From: Pseudomonadota bacterium
GTDB taxonomy: Bacteria > Pseudomonadota > Gammaproteobacteria > Burkholderiales > Burkholderiaceae_C
Reading direction: 5' to 3'
DNA length: 43,810 nt
Assembly: GCA_031119395.1 (NCBI GenBank)
Contig: JAVHYA010000038.1
Span: 1 to 43,810 of the forward strand
The notes under the pieces were generated by a model. That model saw only the letters and a list, made by a program, of their open reading frames with translations. It searched no databases and had not been told where the DNA came from. Position 1 is the stretch's first letter. Each line of letters begins with the position of its first letter. Of the stretch, positions 26,501 to 34,266 are shown in pieces. The position numbers and the translations under genes are program-made.

Positions 26501-29500
26501 GCGGTGGCCACCAGTTCGACCTGGCCGGCTTCCTTGAGTTGCGACTCGCACAGCACCAGGCCGCGCGCATCGCTCTTGCCGGAACACACCACGCCCAGCG
26601 GTTTGACCTCGGTCTTGTTGTCGTAGGTGTAGAAGCCGCCGACCATGCGCTTGCGGCTGGTGGTGGTGATGCGCGCAATGGCGTTCACCTCGACCTTCGC
26701 GTCGGCCACCGGCTTGCCGCCGAGGTCCAGCGCCAGGGCCTGGAACCTGAGCTTGCGGTCGGTGGAGACCCAGCCCTCGGTCTTCAGGCCGACGACGACG
26801 GCCGCGGGCCACAGCGTCTGCACGCTGCGGATCGTCTGCACCTCGCCGTTGGGGTCGGAGTACGTGGCTTCGATCAGCAGCTCGCGCGGGGTCGCCTTGG
26901 TGGGCGGCACCTTGTCGATGGTGAGCTTGCCGGCGCCGTTGCGGTCCAGCGTGAGCGGCAGCTTGTCGGCGATGACGCGCGTGTCCTGCGAGGCCGAGGC
27001 CTCCTCGTCGGCGTCCACCGCGCCATTGCCGTCCTGGCCCTCCTGCTTGCGCGGCGGCGCGAAGCTGAAGCCATCGTAGTCGGCGAAGTTGAGCGACTTG
27101 CCGCGCGTCATGGCCGACACGCGCACCGGCAGGTTGGCCGCGCCGCCGCCGGAGACGTAGTTGATCTGCACGTCCGTCGGCACTGCCGTCACGGCGACCA
27201 GCGGCTTCTTCTCGCTGGGCGCGATGCGGCCTTCCAGCACCGGCAGGCGGAACTCCTCGACACGGAACATCCCGGTCGGGAAGCTGCGCGAGCCCCGGTC
27301 GTCGCCGTCGCCTTCCTCGGCTTCGCCGCGCTGGCCGCCGTCCTTGGCCGAGCGCAGCTCGACGTTGTAGACCCCCAGCTTGGCCGCGGGCGGAATGGCG
27401 AAGGTGTTCTCCGCGCTCTGGCCGCCGGTGCCGGTCCTGCGCCAGGCCAGCGCCTGCTTGAACTGCTGGCCGCTGCCCACGTGGGTGATGACCAGCGTGT
27501 CGGGCGCGTCGGCAGGCAGGCCGAAGCCCTGGCGCGTCTGGGTGCGGATCAGGTGCTTCATCGACACGGTCTCGCCGGCGCGCAGCAGCGTGCGGTCGAA
27601 GATGGTGTGCGCGACCACGTCGGGCTCGGGCTGCAGGCTGGTCGGCACATTGAAGCGCCACGGCTCGATGCCCCGCTGCCAGTCGCTCCAGGTGAAGGCC
27701 AGGTCTTCCACGCCCGCTGCATCCTTGGCGCGGGCGCTCACGAAGTACGCAGGGCTGCTGTAGTCGTCGTCGCTGTTGCAGTTCGGTGCCTCGGGCGACA
27801 CGCCCGAGAGCATGGCCAGGCCCTTGGCATCGGTGGTCGCCGTGGCGACCTCCTTGCCGTCGCAGCCCGACACGCGCACCGTGGCGCCGGCCACCGGCTG
27901 GCCCTTGTCCAGCGTGGTCACCCAGGCGGCCGCGTTCTCGCGGCCCAGCTTGAAGTGCACCGCGAGGTTCGTCGCCAGTGCCGTGGTGCGCACGTACATC
28001 GTGCGGCCTGCCCCGTAGCGCTCGTCGAGCAGCGCATCGCCCAGCTTCTGCGAGGCGATCTCCAGCACGTGGAAGCCGGGGGTGAGCGGGATGCCGACGA
28101 CCTCGAAGGGCCGGTTGTCGCCGGCATCGGACTTCGGCATGTCCAGCATCTTGGCGCCCGGCTGCCTGCCCAGCAGCGAGACCATGCGCGTCTGGATGCT
28201 CGTGCGGTCGTCCTTGTCGATCACCGGCGGCAGCGCGACCTTGCTGTCCTGCTGCGCCAGCTTGCGCGAGACCGTGTAGCTGTTGTCGTAGCGGCGCACC
28301 TTGCGGAACCACGCGATGATCTCGGCGTCGGTCTTCGGGTTGAGGTCGCTCACCTTGCCCGGCGTGAGCGCGTTGACCTGCAGCGCCGGCTCGACGCGCC
28401 GTACCGTCACCGGCATCAGCGCCACCCCGTCGGGTTCGGCCAGGCGCTCGACCACGCCGAAGGGCGAGGCGGCGAACTTGGCCAGCGGCGGCATCGGGCC
28501 GGTGGCGGTCTTGAGCGGGAAGCTCTCGGGCGTGGCCAGCGGCCGGCCCGAGGCATCCTCGAAACCCTTCGGGAGTTCGATGGTGAAGGCCGTCTGCTCC
28601 GGGAAGGGGCCGGGCAGCGTGACCGACTCGACCACCGCATCGTCGCCGGCGTTCTCGTCGTCGAACTTCGGCTGGATCGTCTGGCCGCCGCCCTTCATGG
28701 TGATCTGCGATGCCAGCTTGCGCGTGACCGGGGCGTTGAAGCCCAGCGACATGGGCTTGAGCGGCAGGCAGGCGGCCTGCGCGTTCTCGCGCTCGCAGCT
28801 GAAGGACACGGCGAAGGGTTCGCGCACCTGGAAGTTGAAGCGCTTCTCCACGTTGTTGGCGATGCCCGAGGGCGTGGCCACGCCCTTGCCGTAGACCAAC
28901 TGAACGCGGGCGCTGGCGCTCAGGCGCCGGTTGCACTGCAGGGTGATGAAACGCAGCGGGTCTTTCTTCGCCGCCTCGGCGTTGCCGCGGGCCTTGAGCA
29001 GCTCCTCGCGTTGCGCGCCGTCGAGCAGCTTCACGGGGATGCGCTCACCCACGCCGTCGGCGGCGCACCACATGTTCTCGCGCACGCTCTGCAGGCTGGC
29101 CGGGCCGTTGAGTTCGAGCAGAAAGAACTGCTCCTCGTCGATGCGCCCGCCGCCGGGCGTCACGTAGCGCACGAACGGACCGCCGCTATTGAATTGATAG
29201 CGCTCCGCGCCCGTCAGCTCGGCGCCGGAGGCCGATTTGAACCCTGAAACCCGCGTCACCGTGCAGCGCACGCCCGGAGGCAGGTCGTTCTCGAAGTCGA
29301 AGACCCAGCGCTTCTCGCCCGTCCAGCGGCCCGTGCCCTTGCCGGCCTGCGCGTCGCTGCAGCTCACCGTGAGCGGCGCGGGCGCCTTGGGGTCGCCGAA
29401 GTTGACGGCCGCCTGGTCGAAAGTGGCCACCACCTGCCGCACGCGCGAGACCTCGCCCTGCGGCGTGAGGTTGGTGATGGTCAGCGCCTGGGCCGACATC

Positions 29501-29556
29501 GCGCCGAGCGCGAGCGCGGCGAAGGCGAACAGTCGTCTTGGGATCGATCGGGTCAC
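23554..29556 (-). CDS. bacterial alpha-2-macroglobulin with thioester
   Basis: The protein has 2000 residues. A GTG at 29556 was chosen: AGGAGG lies ten bases upstream and the signal peptide begins there (MTRSIPRRLFAFAALALG, then an SAQA-like cleavage site). The ATG at 29604 has no ribosome site. After N-terminal macroglobulin-type domains comes a bait region and then the thioester YPFICLEQ with Cys1508 and Gln1511. The C-terminal part ends with YEYLPKGTVKMEYTVRLNN. No lipobox is present, so it is probably soluble in the periplasm, where it would trap proteases that breach the outer membrane. In E. coli a relative (yfhM) sits beside pbpC; here pbpC is 8.4 kb further along the same strand, with unrelated catabolic genes between. 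Confidence 0.92.
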   Translation of the reverse strand: MTRSIPRRLFAFAALALGAMSAQALTITNLTPQGEVSRVRQVVATFDQAAVNFGDPKAPAPLTVSCSDAQAGKGTGRWTGEKRWVFDFENDLPPGVRCTVTRVSGFKSASGAELTGAERYQFNSGGPFVRYVTPGGGRIDEEQFFLLELNGPASLQSVRENMWCAADGVGERIPVKLLDGAQREELLKARGNAEAAKKDPLRFITLQCNRRLSASARVQLVYGKGVATPSGIANNVEKRFNFQVREPFAVSFSCERENAQAACLPLKPMSLGFNAPVTRKLASQITMKGGGQTIQPKFDDENAGDDAVVESVTLPGPFPEQTAFTIELPKGFEDASGRPLATPESFPLKTATGPMPPLAKFAASPFGVVERLAEPDGVALMPVTVRRVEPALQVNALTPGKVSDLNPKTDAEIIAWFRKVRRYDNSYTVSRKLAQQDSKVALPPVIDKDDRTSIQTRMVSLLGRQPGAKMLDMPKSDAGDNRPFEVVGIPLTPGFHVLEIASQKLGDALLDERYGAGRTMYVRTTALATNLAVHFKLGRENAAAWVTTLDKGQPVAGATVRVSGCDGKEVATATTDAKGLAMLSGVSPEAPNCNSDDDYSSPAYFVSARAKDAAGVEDLAFTWSDWQRGIEPWRFNVPTSLQPEPDVVAHTIFDRTLLRAGETVSMKHLIRTQTRQGFGLPADAPDTLVITHVGSGQQFKQALAWRRTGTGGQSAENTFAIPPAAKLGVYNVELRSAKDGGQRGEAEEGDGDDRGSRSFPTGMFRVEEFRLPVLEGRIAPSEKKPLVAVTAVPTDVQINYVSGGGAANLPVRVSAMTRGKSLNFADYDGFSFAPPRKQEGQDGNGAVDADEEASASQDTRVIADKLPLTLDRNGAGKLTIDKVPPTKATPRELLIEATYSDPNGEVQTIRSVQTLWPAAVVVGLKTEGWVSTDRKLRFQALALDLGGKPVADAKVEVNAIARITTTSRKRMVGGFYTYDNKTEVKPLGVVCSGKSDARGLVLCESQLKEAGQVELVATATDKDGRASKAASTVWVTKQGELWFGGEDHDRIDVLPEKKAYQPGEVAKFQVRSPFRFATALVAVEREGIIDTQVVQLDGQDPTIRLQVKPEWGPNVYVSVLALRGRLRDVPWYSFFTWGWKAPREWWTAFWVEGREYTAPTAMVDLSKPAYRFGLAEIRVGTQAHQIEVKVAADKPSYTVRTKAQVTITGKLPDGKPAAGAEVALAAVDQALLELMPNDSWNLLEAMLQRRSWGVSTSTAQMEIVGRRHYGKKAVPAGGGGGKGQTRELLDTLLLWNPKVVLDANGQAVVTVPLNDALTTFRIVAVADAGTGLFGTGQTTIQSTQDLQIISGLPPLVREEDQFRAQITLRNTTQKAMKVEATPRATLLTLEPQTVDIPAGEAREVAWTVTAPAQLAQTRAEAILWEIEAKDTIGGARDALKVRQRIVPAVPLTVQQATLVQIDGPFTLDVAPPADALPGRGGLKLALQPKLAEGMPGVRDWFANYPFICLEQKTSKAVGLRDGKMWQGVATQIPSYLDSDGLANYFPPRDGEANRGSDILTSYLLAATNEAAALNPAFALPDEVRAPMEAGLIAFVEGRIQREFWSPRKDLDVRKLAALEALSRYGKATGAMTTSITIAPNQWPTSAVIDWYNILKRVKDVPQREQRMDEAGNVLKARLSYQGTKLIFSTERDDYWWWLMTNGDVNTARLLLAVMDDPAWKDDIGKLANGFIGRQQNGAWHTTTANLWGGLALDKFSKAFESTPVTGITAATIGTAKAQVDWSKVERIKATDPQGAPNQTTFFGAPASPGNLRNNSMFLPWPNPPVRDTLLVTQQGTGKPWLTLQSLAAVQLKAPFAAGYAIKKTITPVEQAASGKYTRGDVLRVTLEVNASADMTWVAITDPIPGGATILGSGLGRDSQIATQGEKKSSGAGWPAFEERSFESFRSYYEYLPKGTVKMEYTVRLNNVGDFALPPSRVEAMYAPEMFGEVPNARMKVEAAK
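29185..29243 (+). repeat. possible decayed repeat copy G inside the macroglobulin gene
   Basis: GCTATTGAATTGATAGC (29185-29201) is followed by GCTCCGCGCCCGTC and, further on, GGCCGATTTGAACCC, the same order as in the free repeats. The encoded residues (about 105-124, ending YQFNSGG) still fit the domain without any extra length, so this may be chance or a replacement rather than an insertion. Confidence 0.3.
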
Positions 29557-29634
29557 TTCTTCCGGGCCTCCTGATGCAGGGGCGGGAGCGTAGCCGATTT
29601 GCATGGCGGGCCCGTGCTGGCGCAGGCCGCCTCC

Positions 29635-29640
29635 TAGAAT
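29635..29640 (+). promoter_or_regulatory. -10 element before opgC
   Basis: TAGAAT, a close match to the -10 consensus, lies 54 bases before the chosen ATG of opgC in the gap between the divergent macroglobulin and opgC genes. No clear -35 is seen. Confidence 0.4.
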
Positions 29641-29694
29641 CGTGCGTTCGTCGTGCAGGCACCCCTTTCGGCCGACGTGCCTGCCACCGACGCC

Positions 29695-30846
29695 ATGAAA
29701 CGCCACTGGGAAATCGACGCACTGCGCGGGCTGATGCTCGTGCTGATGACCGTCACCCACCTGCCGACCCGCTTCACCGACCCGCTGGGCCAGCCCTTCG
29801 GCTGGGTGTCGGCCGCCGAGGGCTTCGTGCTGCTGTCGGCCTTCATGGCGGGGCTGGTCTACAGCCGCTATGCGCGGCGCGACGGCGTGGACGCCATGCG
29901 CAGCGCCTTCTTCCGCCGCGCGCTCAAGATCTACCTGTGCCACGCCGCGCTGCTGCTGTTCCTGCTCACGGCGATCACGGCGGTGGGTGTGCGGGTCGAC
30001 CAGCCGGCGGTGAAGAACCTGGTGTCCTTCTACCTCGCGCAGCCTTTCGAGGGCTTCTTCTACGGGCTGCTGCTGATCTACGAGCCGGCGCTGCTCGACA
30101 TCCTGCCGATGTACATCTTCTTCATGCTGCTGAGCCCCTGGGTGCTGGCCTGGGGCATGCGGCGGGGCTGGGCGGGCATCCTGGTGCTGAGCTTCGCGCT
30201 GTGGGTGCTGGCGCAGTTCGGCTTCACCGAATGGCTCTACGGCTGGACCTTCGCGCTCACCGGCATGCCGGTGCCCTACCAGGAGATGGGCGCCTTCAAC
30301 ACCTGTGCGTGGCAGTTCCTGTGGTTCACCGGCCTGTGGCTGGGGGCGGGGCGCAGCGCGCCGGGCGCGCGGCCGCTGCGCTTCGCCTGGCCGGTGACGG
30401 CGCTGGCGGTGGTGGTGGCCGTGGGGGGGCTGGTGTGGCGCCACTTCGGCGAGCACGGGCAGGCCCCTTTCGGGGCCGACGTGCAGCTCAACCTGCTGGT
30501 GGACAAGTGGCTGCTGGGCCCGCTGCGCCTGCTCGACCTCGCGGCGCTGGGCGTGGTGGCCATCCGGTTCGGGCCGACCTGGCTGCGCTGGCTGCCGCGC
30601 GTGCACTGGCTGGAGGTGATGGGCCGCGCTTCGCTGCCGGCCTTCTGCGTGCACCTGGTCGCCGTGCTGACGGTGCTGGCCTTCTTCGGCGACAGCCTGA
30701 CGGCACGCAGCTGGACCGAGGACAGCGCGCTGCTGGTGACGGTGCTGGCCGCGATGTACGCCGTGGCCCGCTTCACGCAGGGCGCCGACGCGGCGCCGCC
30801 GGAAGAAACCGTCGACCTGCCCGAGGCGCCGGCGCGCGGCGCCTGA
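29695..30846 (+). CDS. opgC: OpgC-family membrane succinyltransferase-like protein
   Basis: The protein has 383 residues. It opens with the family's WEIDALRGLMLVLMTVTHLP and has about ten membrane helices, with SAAEGFVLLSAFMAGLVYSR and FFRRALKIYLCHAALL. OpgC proteins are acyltransferase-3-like membrane enzymes that add succinyl groups to osmoregulated periplasmic glucans. The ATG at 29695 was chosen over the GTG at 29653, which lies too close to the -10 box; neither has a good ribosome site. No opgG/opgH genes are in the window. It is convergent with an SGNH hydrolase gene through a shared hairpin. Confidence 0.85.
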   Translation: MKRHWEIDALRGLMLVLMTVTHLPTRFTDPLGQPFGWVSAAEGFVLLSAFMAGLVYSRYARRDGVDAMRSAFFRRALKIYLCHAALLLFLLTAITAVGVRVDQPAVKNLVSFYLAQPFEGFFYGLLLIYEPALLDILPMYIFFMLLSPWVLAWGMRRGWAGILVLSFALWVLAQFGFTEWLYGWTFALTGMPVPYQEMGAFNTCAWQFLWFTGLWLGAGRSAPGARPLRFAWPVTALAVVVAVGGLVWRHFGEHGQAPFGADVQLNLLVDKWLLGPLRLLDLAALGVVAIRFGPTWLRWLPRVHWLEVMGRASLPAFCVHLVAVLTVLAFFGDSLTARSWTEDSALLVTVLAAMYAVARFTQGADAAPPEETVDLPEAPARGA

Positions 30847-30861
30847 GCATGCCCGCTCAGG
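30842..30861. terminator. bidirectional hairpin containing both stop codons
   Basis: CCTGAGC (30842-30848) and GCTCAGG (30855-30861) form a perfect 7-bp stem with a six-base loop. The arms include the TGA codons of opgC and of the facing hydrolase gene. No T-run follows. Confidence 0.5.
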
Positions 30862-31726
30862 GGCGGGGGGTTGCGCCGGCCATCACCGGTGCCGACGTCG
30901 GCGCGGCGGCCACGGCGCCTTCCGCGCCGGGGCTGCGCACCGCGGCCATCGCGGGCACGGCCGTGGCCGGCACGTGCGCGGCGATCACGCCATGCCACAG
31001 CTTGTAGCCGGTCTCGTTCATGTGCAGCCGGTCGGGCAGGAACAGCTCGGCGCGCGGCCGGCCGTCGCTGCCCATCATGGGCGTGAAGATGTCGATGTAG
31101 TCGGTGTTGGCCTGCGTGCGCAGGTAGGCGGCAACGATGTCGTTGGTCTCGCGGATCTTGGGCAGCAGCGCCTCGCGCGAGGGGCTGGGCTTGATCGAGA
31201 TGTAGCTGATGCGCGTGTCGGGCAGCTCCTCGCGCACCGTGCGGGCGAACTGGGCGAAGTCGTGCATCACGTCGATCGGCGTGCGGCCCACGGCGAGGTC
31301 GTTGTCGCCGGCGTAGACCAACACGTGGCGCGGCTTGTAGCGCGTGACCAGGTCGCGCACGAAGAGGTTGCACTCGGCCATGGTCGAGCCGCCGAAGCCG
31401 CGGTTGATGACCACGGGCTGCTCGCGGAAGTCCTTGGCCAGGCTGCTCCACATGCGGATGGTGGAGCTGCCGACGAAGAGCACGCCGCCGGCGGCCGGCA
31501 GCTGCGCCTTGTCGGCGGCGGCGAAGGCATCCAGCGAGCTCTTCCAGCGCGCCTGGGCGGCCTGGTAGGCCAGCAGCGCCGCTGTGGGAGCCGGCTCGGC
31601 GGCCGGCATGACGACCGGCTCGGCGTGCACGGCAGCCATGCCCAGCAGGGCCGTGGCCGCGAGGGCGGCGATCCTGCCGGACAGGGTGGGCGAGGGGGCG
31701 AGGGGCGAAAAGCGGGAGGAGGGCAC
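30857..31726 (-). CDS. exported SGNH/GDSL-family hydrolase
   Basis: The protein has 289 residues. A signal peptide (about 18-35, ending VHA) directs it to the periplasm. SGNH blocks are VGSST (catalytic Ser in block I), INRGFGGST (block II Gly), YAGDNDL (block III Asn) and DRLHMNETGY (block V Asp/His). The start is a GTG at 31726 (GTGCCCTCC), the only start that keeps a full signal peptide. The family cleaves acetyl or other ester groups from sugars, peptidoglycan or lipids; the exact substrate is not visible. Facing opgC, it could act on periplasmic glucan substituents, but this is inference from position only. Confidence 0.88.
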   Translation of the reverse strand: MPSSRFSPLAPSPTLSGRIAALAATALLGMAAVHAEPVVMPAAEPAPTAALLAYQAAQARWKSSLDAFAAADKAQLPAAGGVLFVGSSTIRMWSSLAKDFREQPVVINRGFGGSTMAECNLFVRDLVTRYKPRHVLVYAGDNDLAVGRTPIDVMHDFAQFARTVREELPDTRISYISIKPSPSREALLPKIRETNDIVAAYLRTQANTDYIDIFTPMMGSDGRPRAELFLPDRLHMNETGYKLWHGVIAAHVPATAVPAMAAVRSPGAEGAVAAAPTSAPVMAGATPRP

Positions 31727-31948
31727 GCGCTCAGCTCGAAAGTGGGGTCAAGGCCATGAAACCGTTGGAGCCGCCTTCGGGTTGACCGCCGGGCGGTCGG
31801 CAGTGAGAAAAATGTTAACTGCCGCGCCGCGAGGACGGCGCCTTGTCCTACGCCGAGCGGGGGCGTGCCGCCCGGCAGCCGACGAGCGGTCGCCGGATGC
31901 GGCTCAAAAACAACAGCGTGCGGGGCAGACGGCGACGCCCGGCGCCCG

Positions 31949-32701
31949 TTAGAGCGTTTTCTCGATCAGCGGGCCCTTGAACAGCACCGGGCCGGTCGGC
32001 CCGCGTTCCGACGGCACGCCGCCCTTGGGCTCCAGGCTGATCGCCAGGGCAGGCACCGCCTGCAGTTCCGAGGGCGTGGCCGCCAGGTGCAGCGCCTGCT
32101 GCGGCCCGAGCACGCCCAGCGAGCGCGGCGCGCCGCCCGGCGGCAGGGCCCACAGCTGCAGCGAGCGGTCGGCCGCCTCGCGGTAGGGCCCGACGCGCTG
32201 CAGGGTGAGCTGGCGGTTCTTCGGATCGAAGGTGACCAGCATCGAGGCGGCCGAGTGGTCGTCGGACAGCACGGCGACGTACTGCACCTGCGGCGCGCTG
32301 TGCAACTGCTCGCGCAGGCCGACGCCCACCACCACCGCCAGCACGGTGGCCAGCGCACCGGCCGCGGCCGCACCGCGCCACAGGGCCAGGCTGCCCCACC
32401 AGCCGCCGGCTCGGGGTGGGGCCGCTGCCGACGCACTGCGCTGGCGCGCGAGCGCCTCGCGCTGCTGCTCGGCATCGACCAGGTTGCGGATGCGGGTCCA
32501 CACGGCCGGGTCGGGGGCGATCGGCGCTTCGAGCTCGGTCAGGCTGGCGAGCCGGTCCTGCCACAGCAGGGCCGAGGCGCGCACGGCAGCCTGCTCGCGC
32601 GCCAGGGTCTCGAAGCGGCGCCGGGCGCCGCCGCGCAGCGTGCCCAGCGCATGGGCGGCCGAGAGCAGGGCGAGCAGGCGGGGGTGGGCGGCGAGATTCA
32701 T
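31949..32701 (-). CDS. RskA-type anti-sigma factor
   Basis: The protein has 250 residues. The N-terminal cytoplasmic part (about 1-105) has the short anti-sigma helix pattern (LLALLSAAHALGTLRGGARRR). One membrane helix follows (about 109-129) and then a periplasmic RskA-like domain (about 135-245) with DPKNRQLTLQRVG, then RSLQLWALPPGG and ISLEPKGG. It would hold the ECF sigma factor at the membrane until degraded. The ATG at 32701 lies ten bases after the sigma factor's stop, so the two genes are one transcript. Both ends are consistent with an intact protein. Confidence 0.88.
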   Translation of the reverse strand: MNLAAHPRLLALLSAAHALGTLRGGARRRFETLAREQAAVRASALLWQDRLASLTELEAPIAPDPAVWTRIRNLVDAEQQREALARQRSASAAAPPRAGGWWGSLALWRGAAAAGALATVLAVVVGVGLREQLHSAPQVQYVAVLSDDHSAASMLVTFDPKNRQLTLQRVGPYREAADRSLQLWALPPGGAPRSLGVLGPQQALHLAATPSELQAVPALAISLEPKGGVPSERGPTGPVLFKGPLIEKTL

Positions 32702-32711
32702 TGCGGGGCCT

Positions 32712-33287
32712 TCACGCGAGGCGTTCCATGCAGCCGCGCAGCTTCTCGAGCCCGCGGCGGATCCAGGTCTTGACGGTGCCCAGCGGCAACTTGAGCTGCT
32801 CGGCCAGCTCGCCGTGGCTCAGCTCGCGCAGGTAGGCCAGGCTCAGCACCTCGCGCTGCTTGCGCTCGAGCTGTTCCAGGCACTGGTGCAGGGCCCAGGC
32901 CTGCTCGCTGGCGTCGGCCAGGTCCATCGGGCCGGGCGCATCGGCCGGCAGGGTGTCGGCCAGCACCTCGTCGAATTCCTGCGTCAGGCTGGCGCGGTCG
33001 GCCGTCTGGCGGCGCAGCTGGTCGAGGCCGCGGCTGCGCACGATCAGACCCATCCAGGCCAGCGGCGGGCTCAGCGAGGCCCGGTAGTCGGGCGCCGAGC
33101 GCCAGATGGTCAGGAAGGCTTCCTGCAGCACGTCCTCGGCCACCTCGCGCTGCCGGACGATGCGCATCGCCAGCCCGAACAGGCGCGACGAGGTCCTTTC
33201 GTAGAGCTGCTGCAGGGCGGCGGTGTCGCGCCGTCCCACGCGATCGAGCAGGGCGGTGAGTTCGGCATCCGGTGACGACAAGGGCAT
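32712..33287 (-). CDS. ECF RNA polymerase sigma factor (SigK-like)
   Basis: The protein has 191 residues. Region 2 is FGLAMRIVRQREVAEDVLQE, then AFLTIWRSAPDY (about 37-70), and region 4 is LERKQREVLSLAYLRELSHG, then LAEQLKLPLGTVKTWIRRGLEKLR (about 135-183). The pairing with an RskA-type anti-sigma and a DUF3455 protein fits the SigK-like group. The ATG at 33287 has no ribosome site; CAGAAT ends seven bases before it, which could be the -10 of a leaderless transcript. The likely target is the divergent DUF3455 lipoprotein gene and its own operon. Confidence 0.92.
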   Translation of the reverse strand: MPLSSPDAELTALLDRVGRRDTAALQQLYERTSSRLFGLAMRIVRQREVAEDVLQEAFLTIWRSAPDYRASLSPPLAWMGLIVRSRGLDQLRRQTADRASLTQEFDEVLADTLPADAPGPMDLADASEQAWALHQCLEQLERKQREVLSLAYLRELSHGELAEQLKLPLGTVKTWIRRGLEKLRGCMERLA

Positions 33288-33489
33288 CGGCGGATTCTGG
33301 CGGTAAACGGCGCATCCCTTCCATACGGCCGTACGCGCTCGGCGGATTCGCCGACGCCGCGATGCTGCAAAAACTGACTGGAAGCTGAATCCGAACCGCG
33401 CAGCCTCGCGTACCGGAAGGGCAGGCAGGCGTTGTGCGCCCGTCCGCGACCCCCCATTCAACCTCCGTTCTCAGAAAAAGGAACCAGCC

Positions 33490-34044
33490 ATGCACCTTCG
33501 CTCCACCCTCGCCCTGGTCGCCGCCGCCGCGGCGCTCACCGCCTGTGGCGGCATGTCCAAGTCGCCGATGGCGCCGTTCTCGCAGGCCGCGCTGCCCGAC
33601 GCCGTGAAGGTGCCGGCCGGCCATCGCGTCGCCATGGAAACCGTGGGCGCCGGCTCGATCACCTACGAATGCCGCGTCAAGGCCAATGCGCCCGGCCAGT
33701 ACGAGTGGTTCTTCGTCGGCCCCGATGCGAAGCTGATGGACCGGGCCGGCAAGCAGGTGGGCAAGTACTACGGCCCGCCCGCCACCTGGGAAAGCATGGA
33801 CGGCTCCAAGCTCACCGCCACGCAGGTGGCCGTGGCGCCCAACGGCACCGGCAACATCCCGCACCAGCTCGTGAAGGCCAACCCGGCGATGGGCACCGGC
33901 TCGATGCAGGGCGTGAGCTACATCCAGCGCGTGGCCACCCAGGGCGGCGTCGCGCCGGCTGCCGCCTGCGCCGGCAGCAACATGGGCCAGAAGCAGGTGG
34001 TGCAGTACCAGGCCGACTACATCTTCTACAAGCCGACGATGTAA
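33490..34044 (+). CDS. DUF3455 lipoprotein
   Basis: The protein has 184 residues. The signal peptide ends in the lipobox LTAC (Cys19). The rest matches the DUF3455 pattern: VPAGHRVAMETVGAGSITYECR, split here as VPAGHRVAMETVGAG and ITYECR, then GPDAKLMDRAGKQVGKYYGP, TWESMDGSKLTA and a C-terminal YQADYIFYKP. The family's function is unknown, but it often lies beside ECF sigma/anti-sigma pairs in betaproteobacteria, suggesting an envelope stress output. AAAAAGGAA precedes the ATG. The gene ends 18 bases before a repeat that contains its terminator. Confidence 0.88.
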   Translation: MHLRSTLALVAAAAALTACGGMSKSPMAPFSQAALPDAVKVPAGHRVAMETVGAGSITYECRVKANAPGQYEWFFVGPDAKLMDRAGKQVGKYYGPPATWESMDGSKLTATQVAVAPNGTGNIPHQLVKANPAMGTGSMQGVSYIQRVATQGGVAPAAACAGSNMGQKQVVQYQADYIFYKPTM

Positions 34045-34062
34045 GCGCGCCACAGCTGGATC

Positions 34063-34124
34063 GCTATTGTTTTCATAGCTATCCGCGCAGGATCGACGGG
34101 CCTCAGGGCCCGTTTTTCTTTGGG
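34063..34124 (+). repeat. dispersed ~60-bp palindromic repeat, copy D
   Basis: GCTATTGTTTTCATAGC is followed by TATCCGCGCAGGATCGACGG and a 3' part that departs from the other copies to form a T-tailed hairpin. The orientation is the same as copy F. Confidence 0.8.
34097..34117 (+). terminator. Rho-independent terminator of the DUF3455 gene
   Basis: CGGGCC, loop TCAG, GGCCCG and then TTTTT. This is the clearest intrinsic terminator in the window, 53 bases after the DUF3455 stop, and lies within repeat copy D. Confidence 0.8.
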
Positions 34125-34266
34125 ATCCGGTTCGCCGATGCAACGGCGCGAGAAACAATATGAAACCTATACTCGCCGACCAAGACACCTGAGGAACTGG
34201 CCCTTGCGGCATGCACCGCCGGCCAGTGTGGTTTGGAGAAGAGGGCGCATCGCCCGGAGAGCCCGC

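Noticed and set aside
29185-29243. Repeat insertion into the macroglobulin protein
   Set aside because: The palindrome and tail look like the repeat, but the encoded residues (LTGAERYQFNSGGP) fit the expected domain with no added length. It is kept only as a low-confidence feature.
24337-29247. A 1636-residue open frame on the plus strand inside the macroglobulin gene
   Set aside because: It is low-complexity (Arg, His, Gly, Ala, Leu) and antisense to a gene with an intact thioester motif, signal peptide and ribosome site.
29557-30654. Upstream extension of the macroglobulin frame to a 2366-residue protein
   Set aside because: The extra part is His/Gln/Arg-rich, lies opposite opgC and would bury the signal peptide. 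The GTG at 29556 with AGGAGG fits much better.
33288-33489. ECF-type promoter for the DUF3455 gene (for example GAATCC...CGTA near 33389-33414)
   Set aside because: The spacing and the boxes do not match any ECF consensus well enough. The nearby CGTACGGCCGTATGG-type dyad is equally ambiguous.
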